DNA of 64,000 bases from Timema cristinae (GCA_039000515.1 JBCFYV010011135.1:6123209-6187208); one strand, 5' to 3'. Shown: positions 1 through 11,450, counted from the stretch's first letter. Made by a program: numbers and translations. Notes: generated from the sequence alone by a model not told the origin.

Positions 1-161
1 TCGCCAAGCAACCCACCAGCCACGTTTCCATCACAGGCAGCAAGACGGCACCGGCCGCACTGGGTCCTCCAACTCACCCAACCAGCCTAGTAAGTCGCCA
101 GGCCAGTAGCGAGGGAATCAGTTGTGTTGGATAATTTCACCTAGCCACCACGCGTTAAGTC

Positions 162-296
162 ATGGAGGAGCTGCTGATCTCAGCAGTTTACAAGCGGAAA
201 GCGATAACTTATGGGACCCGGCAGATGAATTGAGGAAAAATTCTAAAATTCCAAAAGCTTTGTGGGCAGAAGTTGCCAAGGAAGTTGGCGTTAATG
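162..296 (+). CDS. MADF-domain protein, first exon (frameshifted)
   Basis: First exon of the Harbinger partner gene. An ATG at 162 opens MEELLISAVYKRK, a typical MADF start. The match then continues in another frame as LWDPADELRKNSKIPK and WAEVAKEVGVN, so about one base has been lost between 201 and 211. The exon ends at 296 with a strong donor (TG|GTAAGTG). The phase fits the acceptor at 3573 exactly: G from 296 plus TG from 3574 makes a Val codon, and the MADF domain runs on through VAKSIWKNLHAYF. The break means this copy probably cannot make a full partner protein, unless it is an assembly error or another start is used. MADF domains bind DNA through a Myb-like fold. Confidence 0.6.
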
Positions 297-1194
297 GTAA
301 GTGAAATTTTGTGTTTATTGACTCATTATTTTAATATAAAATATGGTTTTATGTATAAGTTTTGTAGGCCTTACTTAGATATATTTTTCTGTATTCAGTA
401 GAGAATCCTATTATAGAGATCTTTACCACATTAGGCGAAAGAAGTGAATGATATGCAAAGTGCGAAAAAAGTATGCGTGTGTTTATCTATGGTGTCCTCC
501 ATAAAACAAGTAACGCTTTTATCTTACCTTTTTAGCCCCCCCCCCCCCCCCCAGTGTAACACCATGTAGAATTTAGCCTAGAATCCCCCCCCCCCCGTCT
601 TACCTAACATTTCTCACCAAGAATGAATGTCACTATTTCATAGGGAAGTTTTGTGATACTAAAGGAGGAATTCAGAATTAATACTTCTTAAAATCAATTT
701 TAAATCGTGATCATAAATTATTTCAGAGAGTATAATTTTTTTATGGATAGCTACACATACAAACAGATAAGACAGACACGTACATATATAAAAACGTTGA
801 GTTCAAATTCCTCAGGTTCATGAGAAAAAACCTCTGCTATATTTATGATATGGATGCCAGGTTTGCGATCTGAGTAAGAGCAAGACGCCGAGGCACTACT
901 AGGTTGTGACTATGATGGCCCTTTTCTATAGTAGCGCTACATGATGATGTTAAATTAAAGTGCCTACATCAAATACTTGACGCTGGGGGAAAACAGCTTT
1001 CTTAATATTGTGCACGTTTTATGATAGTCATATTATCATCAGATAGAGAACTATTTAAATAATTCTTGGTATACAACTTTTCTAAATTATTATTGGATTA
1101 ATAATCTACAACTTTACTTTAATTAACTTATCAATACCTAGACTTATGTTTCATTCCAACATCGATCCTGGATCCTAGCTTCATTCTCGAAACA

Positions 1195-1335
1195 GACTAG
1201 ATGGCCAATGAAGCAGAAATCAGGGTTCGAATAGCTGTTGGGTGTACTTAAAGTGTCTTTAAATAAATGGTTTTATAATCTCTTTCCGCGTTAATGAGGG
1301 CAGAATACCTCTAGAATTCTATTTTCCTCATTTCT
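1195..1335 (+). repeat. tRNA-derived SINE, partial copy
   Basis: A B-box-like GGTTCGAATAG follows a degenerate A box, then comes the body typical of this window's main SINE family (GGGTGTACTTAAAGTGT, then ATGGTTTTATAATC). The 3' tail is missing or decayed. Confidence 0.5.
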
Positions 1336-1379
1336 ATTCCATTAGATAAATATAATAAAAAATAATTAGAATAACTACA

Positions 1380-1590
1380 ATTTTACTATACCACCCTACA
1401 CAATGTGTACTAAAAAGGTAGAATTTTAAAGAAAATTTACCAGCATTTGCATAGAGGGTGAGTGGGAAATCATTTAGGAAAAGCAACCCTCAGTAGACCT
1501 GACTGGTATTCGAACCCCATCACCCCAACATCGGCCGTCTGATTTACTGAGAGAATGACAATTTAGCCAATGCAGCCACCATATGGTCTG
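1380..1590 (-). repeat. tRNA-derived SINE, minus strand
   Basis: Read on the minus strand, a tRNA-like head (TGGCTGCATTGGCTAA, then B box GGTTCGAATACC) is followed by the shared body (TTTTCCTAAATGATTTCCC). The conserved 3' tail seen in other copies is not recognisable, so this copy is truncated or decayed. Confidence 0.6.
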
Positions 1591-2521
1591 TATAATAGTT
1601 GCATTTATATACATACACATTAGATTTATCAGAAGGGAAAAGGTATAGTTTTTAAATACACCTACCTTTTGTGAATGGTTAATTAAATTTGAAGCTTTAA
1701 TTTTCATAAAATGTTGCTGGTAAGAAGAAATAACACTATTGATTAACTCCTCGAACTTGCCTTGAGATAAATTCTGTACTTTTGCTTCTTTCCATTTCAC
1801 TACAACATCTTTTTCAGACTCTTCCACTATTTTTTCTGGATGTCACTTTTTATACCAAAGCAATGAACAAGTCTCCTCTTTCTGAAGAATTTTTTTTTTT
1901 TTTATGTACAAACACAAGTGATTATTCATGGCCTATGTAAAAGAATGTGCAATAGGTATTTAAATTATACTCAAACTCAATTATGCTTATAAATTAAGAC
2001 CTCTTCGGCTGACAGCTGTTATCCAACTAAAGAACGTGAGGGGGTCAGTAGATTGAACAAATCTAAATAAGAGTCGTTAGTATGAACATGTCACTGTAAT
2101 CCGCAAGAAAACGTGTGTTTATGAATGTGCTTGGTTTCCTAGTCTCGGATAGACAATGCCATCTAAGCGCATTCGAAATATTGATAAACAAAAAGTAAGT
2201 GGTAACTGGCATTTTCAATGGAAGTTATCCATAAGTATGTTTATCAAAGGTGAAAACATGAACAATAATATTGCTTTTCAACAGTAGAATTTGAGTTTAA
2301 GACCTGTGTTACGTAACACTTTGATGTACCCCACCATCCCCCCATGTAGAGCTTACCCCCCTCAAAGCGTTACGTGGTTTATGGACGACCACCATCTGAA
2401 AACACGAAAACTCTGGAAAAAATAGATATTCTGGAAAACATTTTATTGACACAAAAAGTTTTATGAGCTGAAAACATCAAAACAGTTAAACTTATTGTGG
2501 ACTAAAATACAGCACCAATTA

Positions 2522-3461
2522 TTACATGTTATTTTGGTCCATGTTGTGTCTACGAATGATGTTTACTGGAAGAGCATAGTCTTCTTGCCATGGAACTGCA
2601 CCAGCACCATTGAAGTAGATCTTGAATGTTTCCCGGGCTCTTAGAGCAACTGCTGGAAAGCGGTGGTTTACCGGCGCCATGTCTTCGTCCTTTCTGCCTC
2701 TTGTCTGACCCAGTTGTGGAGTGCTATAGGCCTCAAACCCATCATGTATTTGAACATAGTTGTGCAAAATGCAAATTGCTTTTACCATTTCAACAGCGTG
2801 CTGTACACTTGTCACAATTGACTTGTTTAACAGTCTCCATTTGGCTGTCATTAAGCCAAAAGCACATTCAACACTGTTCCTTGCACGACTCAACCGATAG
2901 TTAAAAATTCTTTTCTCATCATCCAGGTCTCTGCCAGGATAAGGTCTCATCAAGTAAGGGAGTAGAGGGTATCCTTCATCACCAAGGAGCACAAATGGCG
3001 CTTCTATATTTGTAAAAGGGAGAGGTCTGTCTTCTGGAACATCGAGTTTCTTTGCCTCTAGTCGATGAAAAAGAGAAGATGTCCGAAAATTTCCACCATC
3101 ACTTTGTCTTCCTGGAGTTCCTAAGTCAATAGCGATTAGTTTGCGATTGGCATCCACAACTGCTTGAAGAAGAATGGAGAAAAATTGCTTATAGTTGTAA
3201 TATTTTGATCCACTATTAGAAGGAGCTTTCATTCGTACATGCTTTCCATCAATGCACCCAATACAATTAGGAAAATTCCATTTTTCGTAGAACTTATCTG
3301 CAACTGAATACCACATATCTCTGGTGGGAGTTGGCATATACTCGTCTGTCAACTTATTCCATAAAACCATACATGTGTCAATAATAGTTTCCGATACTGT
3401 TGTTTTTCCCATTTTGAAACGTCCAGCAAGAGAAGTAAATGAGTCCCCAGTTGCCAGGAAT
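2522..3461 (-). CDS. HARBI1-like DDE transposase, main exon
   Basis: Second and last exon of the Harbinger nuclease (DDE_Tnp_4 type), which cuts the element ends and catalyses strand transfer. Counting from the Met at 3412, the three likely catalytic acids are D55 in GCIDGKHVRMKAP, D145 in LLGDEGYPLLP and E183 in SVECAFGLMTAKWR. The conserved DLGTPGRQSDGGNF block lies between the first two. The exon starts at 3461 after a good acceptor (TTTTCCTTACAG). Its first residues (FLATGDSFTSLAGRF) continue the frame of the exon at 4964-5205 through a split Arg codon. No stop or frameshift is seen, so this half looks intact. A poly(A) signal in sense orientation lies near 2440. The whole exon sits inside the intron of the opposite-strand MADF gene. 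Confidence 0.88.
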
Positions 3462-3573
3462 CTGTAAGGAAAATAACAAAATTAATTAGACTTTATCACA
3501 CAATTTCATTCAAAAGTAAAATCTTTATTCTTTACATTCTTACCTACACAGCATTTTTGTTTTTATGTTGCAG

Positions 3574-4472
3574 TGAATGTTGCCAAAAGTATATGGAAAA
3601 ATCTCCACGCTTACTTTATGTCCCAGCTTCGTGAGTTGGATAAACCAAGATCTGGAAGTGATGCCTGTATCAAAACCACAAGCTCCTGGGCATTTTACAA
3701 CCAGCTGTTATTTCTTAAGGATGTTTTGATGTCTTCAAATGATGCGAGGGAAGACAGTTTAGCTTTGACAAAAACTTCAGAACTGTCTGATAAATCTCTG
3801 CTAAATGAAATCAATGATGGTTTTAATGCAGAAAATTTTCTGGATTCGTCCGTATCAGAAGTAGGAACAATGAAAGACACAGCCCCTGATACAATTTCTG
3901 CTTTTACAATGGCAGACAAACAAATAGCTTCGGCAAGTCTACTAGGAACTTTAAAGGAAAATCTGAGTCCTAAAAATGATGAAGACAGTTCTCAAGCTGG
4001 AAAAATTATTGATTCTAGTATCAAAAGAGCAAACATAAATAAACGGAAACTGAACGTCAGAAATAAAGGACCCACACAAAATAGAGGCGAGGAAATACTT
4101 GACATTGAGAGGCGGAAAGTGGAGCTACTCGAGAGGGAAATTAGTGCAGATAACATTCCAGATCTGCTTTTTTTCAAAAGTGTTCTTCCGTACATGGAGG
4201 AATTTACATCCACACAAAAACTCCGGATTCGGTCAGAAATTCAAAATTTGATTTTGGCAGAGCATGAGGCAGCGCAGCAAGGTTCGGGTACAATCAGAGG
4301 TTTCGCCAGTAATCAAACAGGAATGATGGAACCATATCATCAGGCACACTACTATGGTTCATCCTCTGTATCATCTGTGTCTACTGAGAGTGCTCAGTAT
4401 CATACTTCAACTACTCCGTCTCCTGCACCACAACCGACCTACACCAATATGTCATCTATGGAATTTTTGTGA
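3574..4472 (+). CDS. MADF-BESS DNA-binding protein, main exon
   Basis: Second exon of the Harbinger partner gene, about 299 residues. It begins directly after a canonical acceptor (TTTTTATGTTGCAG, ending 3573). Residues 4-50 complete the MADF domain (VAKSIWKNLHAYFMSQLREL, then SSWAFYNQLLFLKDVL). A Ser/Asp-rich linker follows, then a basic stretch at about 151-165 (KRANINKRKLNVRNK) that may be a nuclear signal. Residues 193-228 fit a BESS motif (DLLFFKSVLPYMEEF, then QKLRIRSEIQNLI), a protein-interaction module common in arthropod MADF proteins. The tail is Ser/Thr/Pro/Gln-rich. AATAAA signals follow at about 4530. The exon lies wholly inside the intron of the opposite-strand transposase gene. 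The MADF-BESS call is firm; assignment as transposon partner rests on position and family knowledge. Confidence 0.82.
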
Positions 4473-4570
4473 ATTCATTCAGAAGAGCATCAGCTCCTAG
4501 AAACTAAATGCTATTTACTCTTTTTTAAATAAATAAGTTTTAAATAAATATCTCATTTGATTACCTTACG

Positions 4571-4651
4571 GTATATATATATATATAATACAATATAATA
4601 TAATATAATATATATACCGTATATATTATAATATATATAATATATATATAT

Positions 4652-4695
<44 letters not shown>

Positions 4696-4845
4696 ATATA
4701 TAATATATAATATATATATATTATATATATATATTATATATATAATATATATATATATTATATATATAATATATATATATATTATATATATATATAATAT
4801 ATATATATATATATTATATATATATATATATTTATATATTAGTTT
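4571..4845. repeat. (TA)n microsatellite
   Basis: About 270 bp of almost pure TA/TATA in the intron of the transposase gene. ORFs across it are spurious (Tyr/Ile only). Confidence 0.95.
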
Positions 4846-4963
4846 CATTCAGAATTTGTGGATCTAATCAACTATTTTCTTATCATACAAAATATGTTAC
4901 TGTACTCTAGTGTAAAATAAATAAAATTATAATTAAATTAATATAAATATAAATAAAATTCAC

Positions 4964-5205
4964 CTTAATGTGAGAATCAAACGCTGTTCTGCAGAAATTG
5001 CTTCTCTGAAGTTTGTAGAAATTCTCTCCAGTTTGTCTTGCACTTTACTTAGAAGATGATCAAACGAATCTACACTCATCCGTGCATAGTTAAAAAATCT
5101 ATCTGGATTATTTCTCATCTTCTTATAAACTCGCAAAAATTCACCATCATAATCTCTGTCTAAGCTGTACTCGTGTACCCACGACCTTTTTTCATTTCTC
5201 ATCAC
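4964..5205 (-). CDS. HARBI1-like transposase, upstream exon
   Basis: N-terminal exon of the Harbinger nuclease. Minus-strand reading gives MRNEKRSWVHEYSLDRDYDG, then FFNYARMSVDSFDHLL and SAEQRLILTLR, the usual HARBI1 leader. The frame stays open upstream to about 5238, so the true start is uncertain: the first ATG is at 5202, but one more small exon or a start beyond is possible. The donor at 4964/4963 (TTAAG|GTGAAT) joins in phase to the acceptor at 3461. The split Arg codon reconstitutes and the LTLRFLA motif is continuous. The intron is 1,502 nt and contains the plus-strand MADF exon plus a TA microsatellite. Confidence 0.8.
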
Positions 5206-5489
5206 GTATCCGAGATAGGAGCTATCGCAGAACAGAAGTCATTTGGAAAATTTTGAGAGAGACATGTTCAACTCACATCCGACAGTTTTACACTGGGACC
5301 CATGGTGATGGCTAGATTATTCTATCGTGCAGTGCGGCTAGACTATATCCACCCTTCACCCACGAGCTTCCACCCTCTAGCCTCCGAGCTACCCACTACC
5401 CACCTGCAGTGCGGCTCTAGGTTATCAGTTCCAAAGGCTGTGTTTTGGCTTAAACTCTGCACTTAGCATTTTAAAATCTGTAATTGACA
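5206..5489. other. Harbinger right flank / possible terminal repeat region
   Basis: The stretch 5310-5425 has short internal repeats: GTGCAGTGCGGCTAGA at about 5328 and CTGCAGTGCGGCTCTAG at about 5405, plus CCACCC-type motifs. It may hold the right terminal repeat of the Harbinger element; the exact end was not determined. Confidence 0.4.
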
Positions 5490-6330
5490 GAGTGCTTCAG
5501 GGAATAGATAAATTTGCAGCTTACCTTGACGACATAATATTGTGAGGTAAGAATGAACTAGAATGTAGGATGGTTCTTATGGAAATTGTAGAGCGTTTAA
5601 ACAAACATAATATTAAAACTAATTTTCATAAAAGTTTATTTTTAGTACATGTGTAGAACATTGTGTTATAAGTTAGATGGTGCAGGGCTATTTCTTGCAG
5701 ACAGTAAACTCGAGGCAATATTCTCGGCCCCAGTTCCAGCTGATGTAACTAAATCAAAAGCGTATTTGGGGTTAATTAATTACTACCAGTAGTTTATAAG
5801 GATGCCAGCAGACTTGTTACAACCCTTGTATTAACTTACATAGTCGGACGTTCCATGGGAATGGCCTGATAGTTGTAGGGAAGCCTTTGAAATCATTAAA
5901 CAGCTATTTGCTAAAGCTGTTCAGCTGACATAGTTTAACCGTAAATTACCAATAGTATTAACTTGTGATTCAAGTACATACGGTGTTAGTGACGTATTTA
6001 GCCACAAAGTGAACGGGGTAGAGTGGCCTACAACCTTGGGTCATCAACTCATTCTCCGGTGGCAAAATTATAGTCATCTTGAACGGGAGGGTATGTTAAT
6101 ATTATTTGGGTTAAAGAAATTCCACAAAATGCTAAGTAGGAACAAGTTTTTGTTGATAACAGACCACCAACCTCTAAAGTATATCTTTAGTTCGACCAAG
6201 AATGTCCCTGTTCATTCTGTTGTACGATTACAGCGATGGGTGATGGGAATGTCACGGTTGCCCCCTCCGAATTCTATAGAGGATGATAATTTTGTTAGTG
6301 TCGTTGATGATGGAGTACCGTTCAATTACA
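5490..6330 (+). pseudogene. Gypsy-type RT / RNase H fragment
   Basis: Degenerate pol of a Ty3/Gypsy retrotransposon. The RT active-site block AAYLDDIIL is followed directly by a TGA, then in the same frame ERLNKHNIKTNFHKSLF. Next come the RT/RNase H linker (KAYLGLINYYQ, stop, FIRMPADLLQPL), an RNase H start (IVLTCDSSTYGVSDVFSH) and EREGMLILFGLKKFHKML with LITDHQPLKYIF. Several in-frame stops and small shifts make it inactive. No LTRs, protease or integrase were found next to it, so it is an isolated fragment. Confidence 0.85.
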
Positions 6331-6544
6331 GAGAAGTAGGAACGCGTGGCACAGAGGCCCCAGTTATATCATTGGTCTTACAGTACTTGAGAAGGAAGTG
6401 GCCCAATAAGATCCCTAATCCAGCGGTAAACGTACCCATACCATTCATGAAGATAATCGTGTGTTGTTGATGTTTTATTTAACAAATAGTTCATAAACTG
6501 ATTACCATACATACACAACAATATTAATTAATATAATATCCTGA

Positions 6545-6645
6545 AAATGGAAAAATGACATCTGGACACGGGAATAGAACCAAGGACCTTTGGCTTAGTA
6601 CGCCAACACTCTAACCACTGCGCTATCCAGGAATTGTCCCGTGCT
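6545..6645 (-). repeat. tRNA-derived SINE (second family)
   Basis: On the minus strand, an A box (TAGCGCAGTGG) and a B box (GGTTCTATTCC) lie in a tRNA-like head with a 5-bp TTGGC/GCCAA anticodon stem. The head is followed by GTGTCCAGATGTCATTTTTC. The plus-strand sequence at 55200-55290 shares GCTAAGCCAAAGGTCC and the TGTCATTTTT segment, so these are two copies of one family. Not a functional tRNA gene: the T arm is imperfect. Confidence 0.6.
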
Positions 6646-8330
6646 CAGGATCATTCTTCACTCATATTTTAAGGCAAAGTCTATGATGGACTTGTGGAAA
6701 TCGTCGGCTACAAATGTGGGATGGTTCAGTTTGTTTAATTCATTTTTAGAAAACAATGAGATTGAGAACACTGAAACAATTTCACTACCATTAAAAAAAA
6801 GAAAAGAAAATGGATAATTCAATATTTTAAAATATTTTATTAAAACCAGCCTAACTTTGCTGCAGGAATCCGCACTTCAAATCGTTTTCTGGTTAGAGCA
6901 TTATCTTGTATCTTATCTCCTGGCTAGTGGGTTGTGAAATGGGATATTAATCCTTTTGTCCACGTGCCCATTTTTAAATAGTTTCATTTTGTCTTCTGCT
7001 CTTAACTAGAGCTTTCAGTTAACCAGAAAAAGGTATATAGAAACAGAACAGAGAATGGTCCATTGTATATTTTCTATTTTGATACAAATTCAAAAAAATC
7101 AGTTCCAACTGAAATTTTCCAATTTTACGAGACCTGACATTCCGAATGTAAACGAACCATGGAAGAACTAATCCTGAATTTAGTTATTATGCAGCTTTGA
7201 CACAATTCACCCCAAAAGTATGTTAATGGCGGATGAGCAAGAGTGGCCGGGTTCTATATTTCCCATGGAAGATCGCACGGTTGTCCTCTAGGAGCGCTGA
7301 TATTCACGGTGTCGTTATAATCCCAGAATTTGTTGAACGGGATGTGCGCCATCTAACCTTCTGGTTCCGCTCGTTCCGTGGAATAGGGGTGGGTGTGGGG
7401 GATGATTAGGTGCGGGGGAGGAGGCTGTTCTGGCCAGCTAATAATTGTGACAAGAATAAATTATTCTTTTCGCCAGTTGTAGTGAAGAGCTTATATTCCA
7501 TCCTACCCCTCCTAGCCAGATTCCGACCCTCATTTTGAGGGATCGGTGGGAGGGGGGGGGTGTTACGGGATTAGCGGCCAACACTCGACTTGGTAATGAA
7601 TGGGAAATCCCCCAGTGTAATCATCTAATTGGATTATTATTCACTGTCAACTAATAAACCCCACGGCGGTGGGTAGGTAACCTTAATTAATAATTGCACA
7701 TTTCTCACTATATTTAGTTTCAGCCGAAGCTCTTCCGTGAGTACACACACACATTTTTAGTAGCGGTTTTATAATCCTCTCTTATAGGATGTTATATTTT
7801 TGTATTGGCAAAAATTGCGAATAAAGATAGGGATAAAAATATAAACTATTTGTTTTTTTAATTTTTAAATAAATAGATTTAGATTAATCAAAGAGAACAC
7901 GAGTCATGTGGCATAGAACGGTCCATTTGTTTTCCATAGAGGGGTAATCATTTATCATTGGTAATCCTTAATTGGTTTAGTGATTGATTATCGTTCTCTC
8001 TTATCGAGTAACAGGGGTGCAGCAATATAACAAGACATCCTTTCTCCAACATCGAGAATTATCTTAATTAATATATATATTGTACACATTATATATGTTT
8101 GTATACTGCGAGTTCTAGGCCTACGCATTTATTACGACATTGAAATAAAGATGAGAAATAGAAAATTTAGAGTAGATGCACACACATTTTGGTTGAGGAA
8201 GAGTAGCTTCATTACACCCATCTGGGATTCGAACTTTGATCTAACTATCGCCGGCAAACCAGACTATATGATCTTGAAATGTGTTCCGCGGGACCACTGA
8301 TGCGGTAGTATGATTTCAATAACAGATTAA
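6646..8330. other. Unassigned intergenic sequence
   Basis: No coding similarity recognised. A G-rich tract lies at 7385-7435 and 7535-7562 and a tRNA-like GGGATTCGAAC at about 8224. The rest is AT-rich and featureless to me. Confidence 0.5.
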
Positions 8331-8580
8331 AACACCCCGTCTTACTCTCGATCGAGCTATACGACTAAGTACTAATTACGCTAGTTATTTTAAAAATAAG
8401 AGAGGTTATAATAAGATGAAGTGTACCAGCATTTTTGTTAATTAAGATTGGAAAACTATTTTAGAAAAACTACCCTCAATATGCCTGAATGATATTCGAA
8501 CATCTATCTCCTCATCATCGACAGTTTGGTCCATTGCGAGAGTAGCACCTTAGACCATGTGGCCATGGTGCCCTAACAAA
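8331..8580 (-). repeat. tRNA-derived SINE, near full length
   Basis: Minus strand, in order: head TGGCCACATGGTCTAAGG, B box GTTCGAATATC, body TTTTCTAAAATAGTTTTCC, and the conserved 3' tail (GTATAGCTCGATCGAGAGTA, then AGACGGGGTG). It belongs to the family whose tail consensus resembles ATAACCCGAACGGGTAGTA. Confidence 0.7.
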
Positions 8581-11185
8581 TGTAGCATTTCCACTCAAGT
8601 ACAAATCAGCTCTCCTTATTCCAGCTCTAAAGTTTCAAGACGTAATATCCTGCTTGAGCTGGACACCTCCAGTTCATAGATAGTATTTTGATAAACTCAT
8701 ATATTTTAACGAAAATACACAAAATGGTTCCACATTTATCAATGATGATGATAAACATAATAATCTTTTATAATAAGCAAAAGATGTTTAAAATATCTTT
8801 TAATAATGATCTTTGTATAAAATCAATTTTATGTAACAAAACTTTTTAAACTTTGTAAAATGTTTAGTTTAAACAATGATAACCAACAATTTTATTTTAA
8901 GCTTTTTCTATAATCAATATTTATGTCTCATATAAATAATCATAACCAACAGTTTTATTGAACACTAGATCTGTAATTAGTGTGAAATTTAAATAAAGAT
9001 TTTAATTTCAGATACTTTTTATAACAGATATTGAAAAACAAGGAAAAATAACAAACATAACGTTAAAAATAGCCTCGTAAGAAAAACATCTTTCTACCAG
9101 ATATTTTCCAAAAATTGATTTCACTATATCTCAAATGTTTAAAAATGAGGGTTGTCATTATTATCTTCATATTATAGATATAGAGGCCAATAAATACCTT
9201 CTTAACAAATGTTATTAGTTCTGTGTATCAAAGCAACTATGTTGATGTCAGGGTGAATCCTTGAGAAGATTAGGGTGCTATGTTGTGTGGAAAACAGGTG
9301 CGTGTAGAATCAATAAAAAGCTGTTGTGGCCGCAGTTGGCGTGTAATGCCAGGTCAGTGTAGTGGCCACCAGGGGTCTCTCTCTCTCTCTCTCTCTCTCT
9401 CTACAAGACAGGGTTTGGGGGATGAGGGGGGCTAATGTCCATGTTAGTATTCCAGGGGCAAGGTAGACGACCGGGATTACTAGCCATGAGCGTAGGAATA
9501 TAGTACCTAGGTGGGGATCACTCGCTTCCTTCTGGACGGCTTGCATCGTTCAGCCCCAGGGGTTACAGGTAGGGTGACCACTGGTTCGACACCAGGAATA
9601 CATTATTGGATTATGTTGTCTTACTTATAACAGTTGAGTCAACAGTAGACCTCACTCCCTCCATTCAATAATTGACAAGTGCAGTACATCATGTTAAGAA
9701 GGAATTACGTCATATTACTAACGTTATTACAGTCTTAATATTTCTATTTGGATTAGGTTTTAATTTCACTCGACACCTCGGAGAGAAAGTACTCGTCAAA
9801 AAAATTGAACTCAAGATGTTGATAAATGTTGACATTTCATGAACCCTTGAAACAAAAAATGTTGCTCTCACAATTCCAACTGTCTGTCTGTCTGTCTGTC
9901 TGTACCTTGGGCTAGACCCTAAACTATTTTACCAGTTGGACTGGAACCCGCCATCTAGGGTTTTCATAAGACTCCCCTGAGGGGTTTTTGGAATTAGATA
10001 TTAACCTATTTCTAAGGGTGGTTTACTGAAGCACAAAAAGAAAAAAAATTGATTTTATCAAAATTTGCTCAAACGATTTTGATTATAGTTTATATCTAGA
10101 CACGGTTTATTATTATAAACAAGTTGGCAGTTCTCATTTTCTAATAAACATGACTTTGATGGTACCTTATATATGGCAAATTTATCAAATTTAATCATTT
10201 CCCCGTAACTATTTGAGATACGAAATATTTTATCATTGTAAAGATGCAGTACTATTAAAAATACAAATATTTTATTCGACATATATTTTGTATAACAAAT
10301 AATCTCTGAGCTATATCTATATATATACATACACACTTTTTATTCTTACTTTCTTTAGTGGACAAAGATGTTTCTCTATTCTCAATTCTTCTGTAACAGT
10401 CCTCCTAGTTACTAATAACCTAATAACATAGAGGAATACTCTATTTGGCCTTTGTTCAATGAATGTCCTCGAAACATTTAATTGTGATTGGTTCACTCAT
10501 ATGACAATAATCCTGAAAATAAAGTCAAGTTAAAACGAGAACCTTAATTGATGTATTTATGTGACCTGTGTATTGGGTATAGCCTGAGCTACAGACGTAT
10601 TATATACTGATCGGTGTAGGGATGAGGAAGCTAGAATTTAGAAAAAAATATGTCCATATTTTTATTATTTGAGGAATAGAGAGAGCGTAAGAAAACATTT
10701 TCAAATAATAGCTTTTGTGCCCCTTGTTTTGGATTCGATTCCTGACCTCCACACTAATAGAAAACAACACTTGAAGAATCCGTCGTTTGGTCCACCTATA
10801 CGGATTATATTAATTATGAAAATTTACGGCCTTGAAAATTTCAAGTTAAACATATAAATTAATTACTTTTCTTTTTTATTACAATCACTTTCATAATCTA
10901 CAAAAATTTATTTAATGTCTGAATTAATTAAGGATACAAATAATATCCTTTATAAACCAAGTAATTTTTACAATGAAATAATCCTTGTGTATCTTATTAA
11001 AATGTGATATTATAATTATATAACCGAGCTAAACCTCTGAAAGGTACTGATGCTGATATTTATACATGAAACTAAGAAGCACAGGGGAAAGGGAGGGGAG
11101 GGAGTGTGTCATTCTTTTATTTATGTGGGATAGAGACACACAGCCATCGTAGCTCAGGTTTGTCGGAATATTAGCCTGTACTTGG
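8581..11185. other. Unassigned AT-rich sequence with microsatellites
   Basis: Contains a (CT)n run at about 9376-9401 and a (TGTC)n run at about 9885-9902. A similar TGTC run precedes the satellite array at 57.4 kb. No gene was recognised; short ORFs here have no recognisable domains. Confidence 0.5.
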
Positions 11186-11189
11186 ATAC

Positions 11190-11450
11190 TGTACCTATTC
11201 CCAGGGGACGCCCGATTCGTACATTATTTCTGTGGAGGCTCTTTCCATGTCCTGATGAGAGGATGATAGTGAATATGAGAGCGTAGAACAAATATAAATT
11301 CCTACTAACCAGAACCTGATGACAGTTGGGATGATTCCCCTTTTGTGAAACCAAACAACAAACAACAACGTTGGCAGCCTGGAATAGAACCCCAAACTCC
11401 AAGGCTGGTATCTAGGTGCACTGAAAAATATTCCACGAGGCCGGATGGGG
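11190..11450 (-). repeat. tRNA-derived SINE (third family)
   Basis: Minus-strand head CCTCGTGGAATATTTTTCAG, then GTGCACCTAGATACC and B-box-like GGGGTTCTATTCCA. The body (GATGATAGTGAATATGAGAG on the plus strand) matches 42,140-42,165, and the order of blocks is the same at 42,010-42,345. Confidence 0.55.

Larger units (their letters stand above)
491..2393. mobile_element. ISL2EU-like non-autonomous DNA transposon
   Basis: Imperfect terminal inverted repeats of about 30 bp lie at 491-520 and 2364-2393. The left reads GGTGTCCTCCATAAAAC and then GTAACGCTTTT; the reverse complement of the right reads GGTGGTCGTCCATAAACC and then CGTAACGCTTT. Both are flanked by AT, fitting the 2-bp AT duplication I recall for ISL2EU elements. 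C-rich runs follow the left end (534-552, 583-596) and C-runs precede the right end. No transposase ORF is visible, so it is non-autonomous. It sits inside the intron of the MADF gene, so it probably landed after the Harbinger element. It carries at least two SINE pieces. Family assignment is from memory of the termini. Confidence 0.5.
1..5420. mobile_element. PIF/Harbinger-type DNA transposon with two interleaved genes
   Basis: This region holds the two proteins that define PIF/Harbinger elements: a HARBI1-like DDE nuclease (minus strand, exons 4964-5205 and 2522-3461) and a MADF-BESS DNA-binding partner (plus strand, exons 162-296 and 3574-4472). Known biology: both proteins are needed for Harbinger transposition, the partner bringing the nuclease to the nucleus and the element ends. 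The outer ends are not fixed. A GCCGCACTG motif lies near position 50 and again, inverted, at about 5400, which may mark degenerate terminal repeats, but the left end could lie outside the window. An ISL2EU-like insertion (491-2393) inflates the element; without it the unit would be about 3.5 kb, a normal Harbinger size. Confidence 0.72.

Noticed and set aside
4651..4848. 65-codon Tyr/Ile ORF
   Set aside because: It is a translation of the TA microsatellite.
6560..6640. Possible genuine tRNA gene on the minus strand
   Set aside because: A and B boxes and an anticodon stem are present, but the T arm is imperfect and the same unit with the same downstream sequence occurs at 55.2 kb, so a SINE is the better explanation.
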